A stretch of 64,000 nucleotides of DNA, taken from positions 48,647,434-48,711,433 of the forward strand of contig NC_081828.1 in the NCBI RefSeq assembly GCF_030867095.1. Reading direction: 5' to 3'. Numbering within the stretch: the stretch's first letter is position 1; every line of letters starts with the position of its first letter. The DNA comes from Alligator mississippiensis (lineage: Eukaryota; Chordata; Crocodylia; Alligatoridae). The notes under the pieces are model-generated. The model did no database searches, was not told the DNA's origin, and saw only the letters and a list, made by a program, of their open reading frames with translations. A program made the translations under genes and the position numbers. Shown in pieces: positions 45,101 through 49,895 of the stretch.

Positions 45101-47133
45101 TAGTCAATTTAGTGCTGCTGGAAGGTACCAGATCGACAGCCAGAGAGGCTGGAGTTCTGTATTTATCCACAGAGGAAGGATGACATAGAAAGTAGAATCT
45201 CTCTTTCATGATCTAAATCAGGATTTGAACCCTTGTCATTAGAGATAAAGGCTAATGCACTTTGCTGGGGAAGTCTCTTAGTGTTTTATACATGTGCGGG
45301 AGTGGGGGTGGGTGGGGGTGCTTTAATTAGAACGGCCCTGAGAGCCGCTCTAATTAAAGCGCCTGGAGCGTTTCATGTATCAGTATCCCTGCACTTCAAA
45401 ATGGTGGCAGGAGCACTTTATCTAAAGCTTGTTTGACTATGCTCCCACAGACTCGATTAATTGAGTCTGCCCTGATGTGCTGGAATTATAGTATGTTGGA
45501 ACAACTGCCCTACTCATGTATAGGCACCCTTAATCTCTCCGTGCCTATGTTTTGCCACCTGATGCCTGCCAGCTTTTGCAAAACAATTTGAATCCACAGA
45601 TGAAAAGTGGGATAGATGATCCTGTCTTGGCACAGAGGGTGCTGACAGAAGTGACATATGTTGTGTTATTGGCCTCTACACATGTGACACGTGCATGGCC
45701 GCAGAGCGCTTTAAAAGTGGCTGATCATATGACAAATTAAATATCATTTAATGAGGGATCAGTCGAAGGTGCTTCACTGTGGAGTGCCTTAGGGAACTTG
45801 TATTCCCTAGGGTCAGTTTGTCAGCACGATCAGGGCAGGGCTGATGCAGCCCAGCCCTGGCCCTAGTGCTGTCTGCAGGAAGGGAGGGGAGTGGGAAGAA
45901 GGGATTGGGAGGGAGCTTCATCCTGGGGTTTGCCTGACCTAAGCTGGAGGGGGTGGGTGAATTGGAACACCCCCTGCCTCATGGCCTCCCTCCACCCCAG
46001 CCTTTTCCCTCTCCAGCTCAGGTCTGGTAAACCCCAGCCCACAGCTCCCTCCCCCTCCCGTTTCCCCCCTCCCTTCCTACAGACAGCACCAGAGCTGGGA
46101 GTGGGGGTCAGGGCAAGGGAAGAGAGGCTGCAGGTAGGGTCCACTGCTAGATCAGCTCCAAAGTGGAGCTCATTTTCGCTCCCCACCCCCGTCCCCCGTC
46201 TCCTCCACTTGGACTCAACAGGCAACCATTTGTTGTGTGGGGATGTGGGGAGGGGGTGTTACTTTAACTCATGGCACTTTATGTGAAGTGCCAGGAATTA
46301 GAGCAGGGACATGCATGTCTATCAATACCCAGAAATATGGATTGTGTGACCTTTCAAGGCCACTTCCAGTCCTATTTTTGTTGATTACATGATGCATAGT
46401 ACAAAGACTTACTTGTACAGAGGTGGCAGCACATGGCACTACTGCCCCATATTCTACACTGATTGATTCTTGGCTGCTGGGTTGAATTTTAGAAGTGGCT
46501 GTTGACTTACAAAGCTGTAAATGCTTGGGACCTTGTAATTTGCTTCTCCCCTTGTGCCACACTGTTATGATGGGCAGAGAAGCTGGAGCAGAATTCCCCA
46601 CACCCTGTTTTAGAGAGACAGAGCTGCTGGTTGAACATTCTTCATGAACAGGAGCCTAAGCCTGGGAAAATGATTTCCTCACCCAATAGCAAAACAGCCC
46701 AGGTCTGCTAGTGTTCAGGTCATGCTACAAAGTACATCTTTTTTTTGTGAGCTACTGCATGGTCATTGCTCACAGGAAGATTTTTGATTTACTGCCTACC
46801 TAACTTACGTTAGAAATGTCTAGAGACTTGGTAAGATTTCCCCTTCCTTTTTATTCTGATAGAAAGCCAATAGTAATTCTTCCAGTAAATATAAGGGCTA
46901 TGGGTTACTGGTAGTATCCTAGTTCTCTCCTAAGCCCCCTGATATATGCATACTTTAACAAGGGCAATTTCTTGTTCTCTTTTCAGGGGGTGAACTGGGA
47001 GCCATGGAAAGGCCACGAGTTCTCCATTCCTTTCACTGAGATGAAGATCCGTCCTCAATCATCCAGCAATGAGCCCATCCTGGGGAGGAAAAAGAGGTCT
47101 CTGGCAGGGAAGAGGAAGAAGACCAGGGTTTAA
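8229..47133 (+). CDS. TNN: tenascin-N (tenascin-W), full gene, 19 coding exons
   Basis: Secreted oligomeric extracellular-matrix glycoprotein; in known species it is found in developing bone, smooth muscle and tumour stroma and acts on cell adhesion through integrins. Joined exons: 8229-8673, 9612-9983, 12151-12414, 13976-14161, 16364-16453, 23084-23347, 23464-23727, 28036-28299, 29238-29501, 31210-31470, 32217-32480, 33288-33551, 37634-37764, 38415-38547, 39771-39922, 43003-43099, 43724-43891, 44604-44767, 46987-47133. All junctions are GT/AG and the phases chain without a break to about 1397 residues. Domains: signal and heptad region 1-148, EGF-like 149-272, FNIII 1-10 at 273-1155, fibrinogen-like 1156-1397. 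The 3.5 EGF repeats, the run of near-identical middle FNIII exons, and close recall of human TNN (for example VTDETE, DCSQ, GRKKR tail) separate it from TNC, TNR and TNXB. Human TNN has nine FNIII domains and this copy has ten, which explains the extra length. Exon borders are inferred without transcripts. Confidence 0.95.
8674..9608 (+). other. TNN intron 2
   Basis: About 0.9 kb, no recognised element. It ends in a tandem TAGCAG acceptor (see exon 3). Open frames on the - strand here are short and unconserved in appearance. Confidence 0.8.
9612..9983 (+). CDS. TNN: TNN exon 3: 3.5 EGF-like repeats
   Basis: Residues 149-272. Reading from CSSHGTF there is a half EGF module followed by three full tenascin-type modules, each with the pattern CPxxCxGxGxCxxGxCxCxxxxxGxDC. 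Three EGF-like repeats plus one partial is the pattern expected for TNN; TNR has 4.5 and TNC more. The acceptor is a NAGNAG site (TAG 9606-9608, CAG 9609-9611), so the exon may start at 9609 or 9612 and add or drop one residue (Ala) with the frame kept. Donor CAAG/GTGAGA at 9984. Large open frames seen in the other frames here are shadows of this exon. Confidence 0.95.
9984..12150 (+). other. TNN intron 3
   Basis: About 2.2 kb without a coding exon. No element with clear ends was found. It ends in a T-rich tract and CCACAG. Confidence 0.8.
12151..12414 (+). CDS. TNN: TNN exon 4: FNIII domain 1
   Basis: Residues 273-360, phase 1-1, 264 nt, a whole FNIII domain in one exon. It begins [11 protein letters not shown] and shows the FNIII hallmarks LSWD and YNITLRHV. 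It matches the first human TNN FNIII domain (VVTPQGLQLLK). YNIT gives an N-glycosylation site. It is clearly different from the later repeated FNIII exons. Confidence 0.95.
12415..13975 (+). other. TNN intron 4
   Basis: About 1.6 kb with no recognised element apart from a 12-G run at 12631-12642, which is likely to vary in length. The 3' end is a pyrimidine-rich tract ending CCCTAG. Confidence 0.8.
13976..14161 (+). CDS. TNN: TNN exon 5: FNIII domain 2, first part
   Basis: Residues 361-422, phase 1-1, 186 nt. It contains [19 protein letters not shown], almost the same as human TNN, and ends at SRYIITG, where the domain is split by an intron. Donor CTG/GTAAGT at 14162. Codons for the last Gly are completed by exon 6. 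Confidence 0.94.
14290..14905. mobile_element. hAT-type non-autonomous element with internal palindromes
   Basis: Left end CAGTGGCTCTCAACC and right end GTTGAGAACCACTA form imperfect terminal inverted repeats of the widespread CAGTGGTTCTCAACC type. Flanks 14282-14289 (GGTTAGTA) and 14906-14913 (GGCTAGTA) match at 7 of 8 bases, as expected for a hAT target duplication. Inside, further TIR-like motifs (GAGAACCGCTG near 14360, CAGTGGTTCTCACCC near 14395) suggest one element landed in another. A perfect 22-bp inverted repeat lies at 14702-14723/14755-14776. There is no transposase frame. Confidence 0.8.
14702..14776. repeat. perfect 22-bp inverted repeat with 31-nt loop
   Basis: The arms 14702-14723 and 14755-14776 are exact reverse complements, core CCCACAAACAGAGG. 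A second, shorter pair (GCTTCTGCCTGT 14425-14436 and ACAGGCAGAAGC 14462-14473) lies in the same element. Confidence 0.9.
16364..16453 (+). CDS. TNN: TNN exon 6: FNIII domain 2, second part
   Basis: Residues 422-452, phase 1-1, 90 nt. It encodes [18 protein letters not shown] then [11 protein letters not shown], matching human GLHPGTEYKITV. Acceptor CTCTAG at 16363, donor CTG/GTACGT. It carries an NIT glycosylation site. A short exon of this kind completing domain 2 supports the model, since all other early FNIII domains are single exons. Confidence 0.93.
18111..18146. repeat. (CA)n microsatellite
   Basis: About 18 CA units with one CG interruption near 18137-18138. Likely polymorphic. Confidence 0.95.
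21137..22319. mobile_element. inverted-repeat DNA element, copy 1 (paired with 57111-58165)
   Basis: The left end (AGTACAGATAGTCAAAAAGCC) and right end (CATTTCTGTCCTTA) are decayed versions of the GGGACAGACATT repeat that is perfect in the second copy. Shared interior blocks in the same order include ATTCAATCTTTGCAGGTTAG, GACACATGCCTGCAGT, AGAAGCTGGGGGTGCTAGA and the distal CTGTTACAG/CTGGTTT region. The middle is very GC-rich (about 21290-22060) and creates long but meaningless open frames on both strands. No transposase is seen, so this is a non-autonomous DNA transposon. Confidence 0.75.
22430..22560 (+). mobile_element. MIR-like CORE-SINE fragment
   Basis: It reads like the 3' half of MIR: CCTGGGCAAGCCAGTTA, a TTGGCTCAGT block, CCAAATGAGGATGACAGTA and CTTGCCTCACGAGGCATG. 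This corresponds to the MIR order of ctgggcaagtca, cctcagtttcc, aaatgaggataa and cctacctca. An old amniote SINE, strongly diverged. Confidence 0.7.
23084..23347 (+). CDS. TNN: TNN exon 7: FNIII domain 3 (array unit 1)
   Basis: Residues 453-540, 264 nt, phase 1-1. It opens [22 protein letters not shown] and carries [31 protein letters not shown]. It is the first of seven near-identical units and the only one that starts with Gly rather than Glu. Acceptor TTTACAG/GA, donor ACAG/GTAACT. Confidence 0.95.
23464..23727 (+). CDS. TNN: TNN exon 8: FNIII domain 4 (array unit 2)
   Basis: Residues 541-628, 264 nt, phase 1-1. It begins [22 protein letters not shown]. It is separated from exon 7 by an intron of only 116 bp (23348-23463), by far the shortest in the gene. 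[18 protein letters not shown] distinguishes it from its neighbours. Symmetric phases mean that it can be skipped or included without a frame change. Confidence 0.95.
24470..25271 (+). mobile_element. CR1 LINE, 3' end (ORF2 C-terminus and tail)
   Basis: Translation gives the C-terminal part of CR1 ORF2: [50 protein letters not shown], then [19 protein letters not shown] and [11 protein letters not shown]. It ends with the CR1-type sequence GGACTCGATGATCTGCTGAG and a tail of two ATCTATGA units. It is 5'-truncated, as most CR1 copies are. A 13-bp direct duplication (TGACCTTGTGGCT at 24908 and 24921) shifts the reading frame, so the fragment is dead. Confidence 0.93.
25702..26001. mobile_element. 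hAT MITE with perfect 8-bp target duplication
   Basis: A 300-bp element with ends CAGGGGTAGGCAATG and GGTTGCTGACCCCTG, inverted repeats of the CAGGGGTCAGCAACC type known from hAT transposons. The flanks 25694-25701 and 26002-26009 are both GGCTAGAA, an exact 8-bp target site duplication. GC-rich interior without a transposase. Confidence 0.92.
26745..26850 (-). mobile_element. MIR-like SINE fragment, reverse strand
   Basis: CTGTGAGGTAGGGCAGATATCCCC then TTAAATGGGAGACTGAGACAG follows the reverse-strand MIR order (gtgaggtaggta, tatccccatt, agatggggaaactgag). Diverged and partial. Confidence 0.65.
27110..27205 (-). mobile_element. MIR-like SINE fragment, reverse strand
   Basis: AAAGGTCACACGGGAAGT, then GGATATTGAAACCTGGTTTCC and GTGCTCTAACC match the reverse-strand MIR order (aaggtcacacagc, ggatttgaacccagg, gtgctcttaacc). 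It may be the remainder of the copy at 26745, split by later sequence. Confidence 0.65.
28036..28299 (+). CDS. TNN: TNN exon 9: FNIII domain 5 (array unit 3)
   Basis: Residues 629-716, 264 nt, phase 1-1. It begins [22 protein letters not shown] and carries [21 protein letters not shown]. In place of the TTLTGLRPG loop of its sisters it has TTLMGLRPG. Acceptor CTTAAAG, donor ACAG/GTAACC. Confidence 0.95.
28300..29237 (+). other. TNN intron 9
   Basis: About 0.9 kb. The last ~170 bp (from GTTTAGCCACTGAGACATGAA near 29087) resemble the tails of introns 10, 11 and 12, so this is the left edge of the duplicated exon-plus-intron block. No mobile element with clear ends. Confidence 0.75.
29238..29501 (+). 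CDS. TNN: TNN exon 10: FNIII domain 6 (array unit 4)
   Basis: Residues 717-804, 264 nt, phase 1-1. [49 protein letters not shown] hand comparison with exon 12 gives about 22 differences in 264 bases, so these two are close sisters. Both carry [10 protein letters not shown], which the other units lack. Confidence 0.95.
29502..31209 (+). other. TNN intron 10
   Basis: It is paralogous to introns 11 and 12 along its length: shared blocks include GACAGATCTACTRATG, TTACACAGCT, ATTTTGAGTTGAA and CACTGAGACA, then TTCATAAT before the acceptor. It is about 900 bp longer than those introns because a solo LTR (30218-31160) sits in it. Confidence 0.85.
30218..31160. mobile_element. solo LTR with perfect 5-bp target duplication
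   Basis: 943 bp starting TGTCACAG and ending CTGTAACA (inverted ends, TG...CA). Both flanks are CTTGG (30213-30217 and 31161-31165). The paralogous site in introns 11 and 12 lacks the insert, so both edges are confirmed by empty sites. A 5-bp duplication fits ERV-L-like or other LTR elements that make 5-bp duplications; I cannot name the family. No internal retroviral region is present: a fossil left by LTR-LTR recombination. It is younger than the duplication of the block. Confidence 0.85.
31210..31470 (+). CDS. TNN: TNN exon 11: FNIII domain 7 (array unit 5)
   Basis: Residues 805-891, 261 nt, phase 1-1. It lacks one codon found in the other six units: [12 protein letters not shown] instead of [13 protein letters not shown]. 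It also reads [24 protein letters not shown] and YTSLDGD. The loss is in frame, so the domain should still fold; it falls in a strand-to-loop turn. Confidence 0.95.
31471..32216 (+). other. TNN intron 11 (duplicated intron)
   Basis: 746 bp, paralogous to introns 10 and 12 in order and in most blocks (GACAGATCTACTAATGGATC-like block near 31799, TTACACAGCTAAGATTTGAA near 31861, CACTGAGACATG near 32084). It has the empty site for the LTR of intron 10 (CTTGGGAATCTTCATAAT near 32182). Confidence 0.85.
32217..32480 (+). CDS. TNN: TNN exon 12: FNIII domain 8 (array unit 6)
   Basis: Residues 892-979, 264 nt, phase 1-1. It starts [22 protein letters not shown], with Leu where every other unit has Ser before the conserved Trp. 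[10 protein letters not shown] is shared with exon 10. Acceptor TTCACAG, donor ACAG/GTAACC. Confidence 0.95.
32481..33287 (+). other. TNN intron 12 (duplicated intron)
   Basis: 807 bp, paralogous to introns 10 and 11 with shared blocks in the same order (GACAGATCTACTAATGAATC near 32861, TTACACAGCTCAGATTTGAG near 32923, CACTGAGACATGAATA near 33131). It lacks the LTR of intron 10. Confidence 0.85.
33288..33551 (+). CDS. TNN: TNN exon 13: FNIII domain 9 (array unit 7)
   Basis: Residues 980-1067, 264 nt, phase 1-1, last unit of the array. [64 protein letters not shown]. The intron after it no longer resembles introns 10-12, so this is the right edge of the duplicated block. Confidence 0.95.
35205..35310 (-). 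mobile_element. MIR-like SINE fragment, reverse strand
   Basis: ACCAAGGCACAGAGGGGCTAGGTGATGT, then CCTCACACAGGAA and GAGCAGGGAATTGAAACTGC follow the MIR reverse-strand order (gaggcacagagaggttaagtga, ggtcacacagc, gcagagctgggatttgaacc). Diverged. Confidence 0.7.
35600..36078 (+). mobile_element. CR1 LINE 3' fragment
   Basis: It carries CR1 3'-end phrases: GACTGAGGGAACTGG, TTGGATATTAGGAAGAATTTTCTCACTG, AACGGGTTACCCAGAGAGGTTGTGGA, GAGGTTTTCAAAACCTGGCTAG and the end TTTCTATGATTCATGATTG. A 14-G run (35758-35771) and a 20-bp tandem duplication (from 35847, GGGAAGTTTAGGTTAGATAA) are internal changes. It is older and from a different CR1 subfamily than the copy at 24470. Confidence 0.9.
36361..36838. 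mobile_element. hAT-type non-autonomous element, 478 bp
   Basis: Ends CAGGGGCAGATCCAGGA and TCCTAGATCTGCCCATG are inverted repeats (GGGCAGATCYAGGA core). The flanks CATGCTCC (36353-36360) and CATGCTCT (36839-36846) match at 7 of 8 bases, a hAT-like 8-bp target duplication. No transposase frame. Confidence 0.85.
37634..37764 (+). CDS. TNN: TNN exon 14: FNIII domain 10, first part
   Basis: Residues 1068-1111, phase 1 to 0, 131 nt. [36 protein letters not shown] matches the last human TNN FNIII domain (ELDPPRNLRPSAVTQS). The donor CAAG/GTTATG is weak, but exon 15 fits in frame and sequence, so I accept it. Diverged from the array units. Confidence 0.92.
37765..38414 (+). other. TNN intron 14
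   Basis: About 0.65 kb; no element recognised. The weak donor at its start may lower splicing efficiency. Confidence 0.75.
38415..38547 (+). CDS. TNN: TNN exon 15: FNIII domain 10, second part
   Basis: Residues 1112-1155, phase 0 to 1, 133 nt. [39 protein letters not shown] parallels human MQLGREDQRFALQGLEQG...FKGGRRSRNVS. It closes the FNIII series and leads into the fibrinogen-like domain. Donor ACAA/GTAAGG. Confidence 0.93.
38830..38935 (-). mobile_element. CR1-like 3'-end fragment, reverse strand
   Basis: GGCTGGAAGGGACTTTGAGAGGCCATCTTGTCCAACCCCTGC is the common reverse-strand start of CR1-type ends in sauropsids. Only about 100 bp are recognisable. Confidence 0.55.
39229..39517. mobile_element. 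short inverted-repeat DNA element (MITE)
   Basis: Starts GGGCTGGTCCATGCTTGAAA and ends TAATGTAGACAAGCCG, imperfect inverted repeats of the GGCTTGTCTACACTT type common in turtles and crocodilians. About 290 bp, no reading frame. No target duplication was recognised, so the superfamily is open. Confidence 0.6.
39771..39922 (+). CDS. TNN: TNN exon 16: fibrinogen-like domain, part 1
   Basis: Residues 1156-1206, phase 1 to 0, 152 nt. [22 protein letters not shown], then [18 protein letters not shown]: the canonical start of a fibrinogen C-terminal globe (DCSQ...YCDM...GGGW). It contains an NAT glycosylation site. Donor ATT/GTGAGT. Confidence 0.95.
40200..40735. repeat. GC-rich dispersed repeat, copy B, left part
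   Basis: Aligns with 2908-3455: GTACAGACAGAAGT, AGAATGGGAGGGGGGAA, GGCTGAAAAAACTCC, GAAGATGCTATGTTTTGAAACATC. It breaks off at TTTGGTTATGGCTAT, where copy A continues without a break. The rest resumes at 42150. Confidence 0.75.
40736..42149. mobile_element. composite hAT-like insertion splitting the repeat
   Basis: Left end TAGGGGTACACC and right end GGTGCACCTCTA are inverted repeats (10 of 12). Flanks ATGGCTAT and ATGTCTGT agree at 6 of 8, and copy A of the host repeat has an uninterrupted ATTACTCT-like site there. Near 41073-41084 a further motif GGGTGCACTGATA repeats the right end's GGTGCACCGATA, so the insert looks like two related elements, one (41073-42149) placed in or beside the other (40736-41072). 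GC-rich middle, no transposase. Confidence 0.65.
42150..42218. repeat. GC-rich dispersed repeat, copy B, right part
   Basis: CTAGATCAGGTGAAAATTGTCACTTTTCTCTGTA corresponds to 3475-3510 in copy A and follows directly on the right end of the inserted element. Confidence 0.75.
43003..43099 (+). CDS. TNN: TNN exon 17: fibrinogen-like domain, part 2
   Basis: Residues 1207-1238, phase 0 to 1, 97 nt. [32 protein letters not shown] is the classic fibrinogen-globe segment (FQRR...W..Y..GFG....EFWLG). Acceptor TTTGTAG, donor CTTG/GTACAG. Confidence 0.95.
43100..43723 (+). other. TNN intron 17
   Basis: About 0.6 kb. It contains a short 5S-rRNA-like fragment at 43433-43494 (listed). Acceptor TTCTTTTAG. 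Confidence 0.8.
43433..43494 (+). pseudogene. 5S rRNA-like fragment (pseudogene or 5S-derived SINE)
   Basis: TGGCATACCACCTGG followed by TGCTTGGATGGGAGACTCC and TACTACAGTGGTAGGG resembles the ends of 5S rRNA (GGCCATACCACC..., GTACTTGGATGGGAGACCGCC, GGTGCTGTAGGC) with the middle third missing. It may be a 5S pseudogene or the head of an amniote 5S-derived SINE such as AmnSINE1; I cannot tell which. Short, so moderate confidence. Confidence 0.55.
43724..43891 (+). CDS. TNN: TNN exon 18: fibrinogen-like domain, part 3
   Basis: Residues 1239-1294, phase 1-1, 168 nt. [56 protein letters not shown] aligns with human along its length. NES glycosylation site. Donor CTG/GTAAGA. Confidence 0.95.
43892..44603 (+). 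other. TNN intron 18
   Basis: About 0.7 kb without a recognised element. Acceptor TTTTGAG, slightly unusual for lacking a C before AG. Confidence 0.8.
44604..44767 (+). CDS. TNN: TNN exon 19: fibrinogen-like domain, part 4
   Basis: Residues 1295-1349, phase 1 to 0, 164 nt. [54 protein letters not shown] holds the DRDND calcium-site motif and the paired cysteines of the globe. Donor GAG/GTGAGT. Confidence 0.95.
45321..45359. repeat. short inverted repeat (hairpin)
   Basis: CTTTAATTAGAACGGC and GCCGCTCTAATTAAAG pair with one or two mismatches around a 7-nt loop. It is probably the tip of a decayed palindromic element. Confidence 0.7.
45840..46250. repeat. GC-rich dispersed repeat, related fragment
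   Basis: Shares GTGGGTGAATTGGA and neighbouring GGAGGGAGCT phrases with copies A and B. Both orientations of some phrases appear, suggesting a partly palindromic element. Boundaries are approximate. Confidence 0.45.
46987..47133 (+). CDS. TNN: TNN exon 20: fibrinogen-like end, basic tail and stop
   Basis: Residues 1350-1397 and a TAA stop at 47131-47133. [23 protein letters not shown], the conserved end of the globe, is followed by the basic tail [18 protein letters not shown]. Human TNN has the similar tail GRKKRTLRGRLRTF, so the basic end is a family trait; here it is slightly more lysine-rich. The 3'UTR follows directly. Confidence 0.95.
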   Translation, partial: GVNWEPWKGHEFSIPFTEMKIRPQSSSNEPILGRKKRSLAGKRKKTRV

Positions 47134-49060
47134 AATAGCCTCCTGTCAATTCACAGCAATGCCCGATGATGAAATTTCTTTATTTTGTAACAGCGTCAGG
47201 CCTCAGGCAGCTTGTTCCAGCTCACTTATAATCACTGACCAACCTGCTTCAGTCCCCACTCGGAGTTCTCTGGGTTTGCAACCTGGCCTGCTTTTAAGCT
47301 GCTGGGGACTCCTGACAGGTGATCAGTAAGAACGTGGTTAGGGACAGATGGGGAATGTTAAGGACTTACAACTCTCTTTATTCACTGAACTCAACAATGA
47401 CCTGACTAGTCCAATGTACACAGTTGATCTCTCCTTACTGATCTTTGTGAACCTTACAAGCAAGCTTTAATGCATGATGCTGCTTCTTAAACCCCCATCT
47501 TAACAAAGGCTCTCCTCTGCTTGATACTGCCACCATCTGCTGTTCTAAAGCTTCAGGCCTCAAGAGGGTCCTGTCAGGGTAAAAATACCATATTGAAAAA
47601 CAACTATTCTGGTCTTGGTTGGATTGTTAAACACAATATTATCAAGGCTGTTATGTTCTTGCATCTACTCTTCCTGCTTGTTTTTCTTTCCCTGTTTTCT
47701 GTCTTGGATGATGAAAAGAGAATAGTGAGTTTCATTTCTCTTCATAATCAGTCTTTAATCACCTTCTCTTTCATGTCCTTGTGCACTAGCAAAATGCTGC
47801 AGTGTTTGGGTTGCAGACACTGCAAAGGAAGGTTTGCTACTTCCACTGGGATTTTAAAAACCACTTGGGAACATTTCCCTTAGTTTAGGTTTTTGTATAT
47901 GCTTCTTTTTTATAAAGCCTACATTTTCCTATCGGTAATCAGTGTCACTGATTAATCCTCTGTTATGGAAGGGAGGCCTAAATTTGGGCTTACTTTAGCT
48001 GGCCCTTGAACTGCTCTGTAACATAGTTTGGCTATTTTAGAGCCAACTTCTTGGCGTTGTACAAAGCCAGCTTTCCTGAGTAATGATCCATTGCTGACAT
48101 GTTCTGCTTTGATGGGGGAATATCTCCAGCTCTGGTTGGCAAAAAGGAAAACAAGGAATTGATTCAGGAATATATGCAAATAGGAGATTTGTCATATTCT
48201 TCCAGCTGGAATCCACTGCTGAATGCCCCTGTAAAGGATTCACTATGTGGCTTTTAAAAATGTCATAACCCTTCTACCTTGCTTTTCCTATATTTAAAAT
48301 GGGGGTAATAATTCACCAGTCTACCTCCCACATTGTGTTTTGTGTTAATTGGTCAATGTTCTTCCAAGCACTCTATGAGCATTAAATACTAAATATTATT
48401 TTAATAATAAGAACTAATTCTTAAAATAGTGCCACTGATCACAGAGAAAGGAAGAGGATGGAAAAGGCTCTTAATTCATCCCCCTCTCTGTCCTTCACCC
48501 AGGCAGGTAGAAACAGGATGTTGGAGCTGCAAAACCCAGGACAAGAGACTTCAACCTGGGTAATAAACCTTACCAGGAGCTTAACATTTCATATAGCCTA
48601 ACCTCTTAACTGAAGGGACTTGGATGCCTAAGAGCTGGGCTACGTGAACTGTTACATTGCTGGTCTGGTTCATTAACTCAGGCTAAACTCCTGTATTTGG
48701 GTCCTCCAACTCCACTGTTCTGTTCCTATCTGTTTAAAATTCTTCTATGTAACTGAATTAAAACTTTTTTGGAATGCCAACATCTTTCAACCAAAATAGC
48801 TGTCTAGGGGAGTGTAGAGTACAGTAGGGTTCAAATTATTAGGCAGGGGTCAGAATAGGGAAGGGGGTGTAATGTCAGTACTCTCCTAAGCTCTGCCTGC
48901 TGTCCAAGCTCCTTTTCTGCTGTCCCAGCCATGACTACGAAGAATGGTGGCTGTCCTTCTTTCTTGTATGCTTTTCCCTAGCATTGAAATCATTAACAAT
49001 GCTGAATTTAATGCATCAGGATCAATAAAAGTAGTCTTTGCTGTTCTCAAACTTTTCTCT
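47134..49060 (+). other. TNN: TNN 3'UTR, end uncertain
   Basis: Sequence after the stop contains AATAAA at 48562-48567 and at 49024-49029; the second is followed by a T/GT-rich stretch (GTAGTCTTTGCTGTTCTC), the better poly(A) context. ATTAAA near 48380 falls in a MIR-like stretch. The true end cannot be set without transcripts. Short open frames here do not resemble any family. Confidence 0.35.
48285..48390 (+). mobile_element. MIR-like SINE fragment
   Basis: TTAAAATGGGGGTAATAATTC, then CTACCTCCCACATTGTG and CTTCCAAGCACTCTATGAGCATTAAAT follow the MIR order (aaaatggggataata, tacctcatagggttgt, gcttgg...). Diverged. Confidence 0.6.
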
Positions 49061-49618
49061 GTAGGTACTGCTGCCCAGGTTTACAACCAGTTTCTATTAC
49101 AAAACTTTTTTCTTCACAATCATAAGGGCAAAATTAAATTATTTCCTGTGAAGAAAAACTTAGATTCTGAAGCACAAGATATGGCAAACCTGGGAAAGTA
49201 AGAGTTCACCACACTGATGAAAACCAGTCAAATTTGATGATTCTGCAAGTTGGAACATAGTCCTCCTGCATCTTGTTGCTTTATTCTAATCTGAATGTTG
49301 TATGGAATTAAAAAAAATACATATAAAAATGTCTAGGGTAATCATTCACTCATAGATATATACAGGGAGCCTTAACATTATACATAGAGCCCTCTGAGAA
49401 CAAAATATCGTATCAGAATGGAAGCATTTCTTACTCACTCACCACTGGTATAATTGATGACATAAGGGGGTTGATTTCATTTACTCTGGTTAAGCAGTAT
49501 AAGGAATGTCAAAACATGTTAAGGTTCCTTTGCATTGGCAGAACAATATAAAGGGATCCTAGTGTAAATGAGGATCAAGCACGAAGGTCTTGGTCAATGG
49601 AAAACTGAGAATCCAGGG

Positions 49619-49895
49619 GAGTGGTTCCCAATCTCTTCAGACTCAAGATACCCTTCATTAGATTTAAGGGACCTTCAGAAAATGCCAGCGCTTAGTTCAG
49701 ACTTTTTAGACTACAGAAAAATAAGTGAGCAATTATTTTGTTGAGCTCTTAGAAAGACCAAAATAAGTCAGAATCTTATTGACAGTGACTCCTATCTGAA
49801 ATATTTCACTCATGTGTAGGTGTTTGCACACTAAACATTGCTAACATGGCACATAACCTTAAAGGATCTCACAATATCCTGGTTGAGAATCACTG
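49619..49895. mobile_element. hAT-type TIR element, about 277 bp
   Basis: Left AGTGGTTCCCAATC and right GGTTGAGAATCACTG are inverted repeats of the CAGTGGTTCTCAACC type. The flanks ATCCAGGG and ATCTAGAT share only 5 of 8 bases, so the target duplication is doubtful. Confidence 0.5.

Larger units (their letters stand above)
44768..46986 (+). other. TNN intron 19
   Basis: About 2.2 kb. It has a short hairpin (45321-45359) in a stretch with MITE-like GCTTTAATTA/CATGTG motifs, and a GC-rich stretch (about 45840-46250) that shares GGTGGGTGAATTGGA and other phrases with copy B of the GC-rich repeat. No clear ends were found for either. Acceptor CTTTTCAG. Confidence 0.7.

Noticed and set aside
8229-47133. 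Gene is TNC or TNR rather than TNN
   Set aside because: Only 3.5 EGF repeats, a near-identical FNIII array opening [11 protein letters not shown], a basic GRKKR tail and KIAA0040 as neighbour all fit TNN; TNR has 4.5 EGF repeats and TNC many more.
47521-47883. 120-residue open frame after the TNN stop
   Set aside because: No recognisable motif or splice context; lies in the likely TNN 3'UTR.
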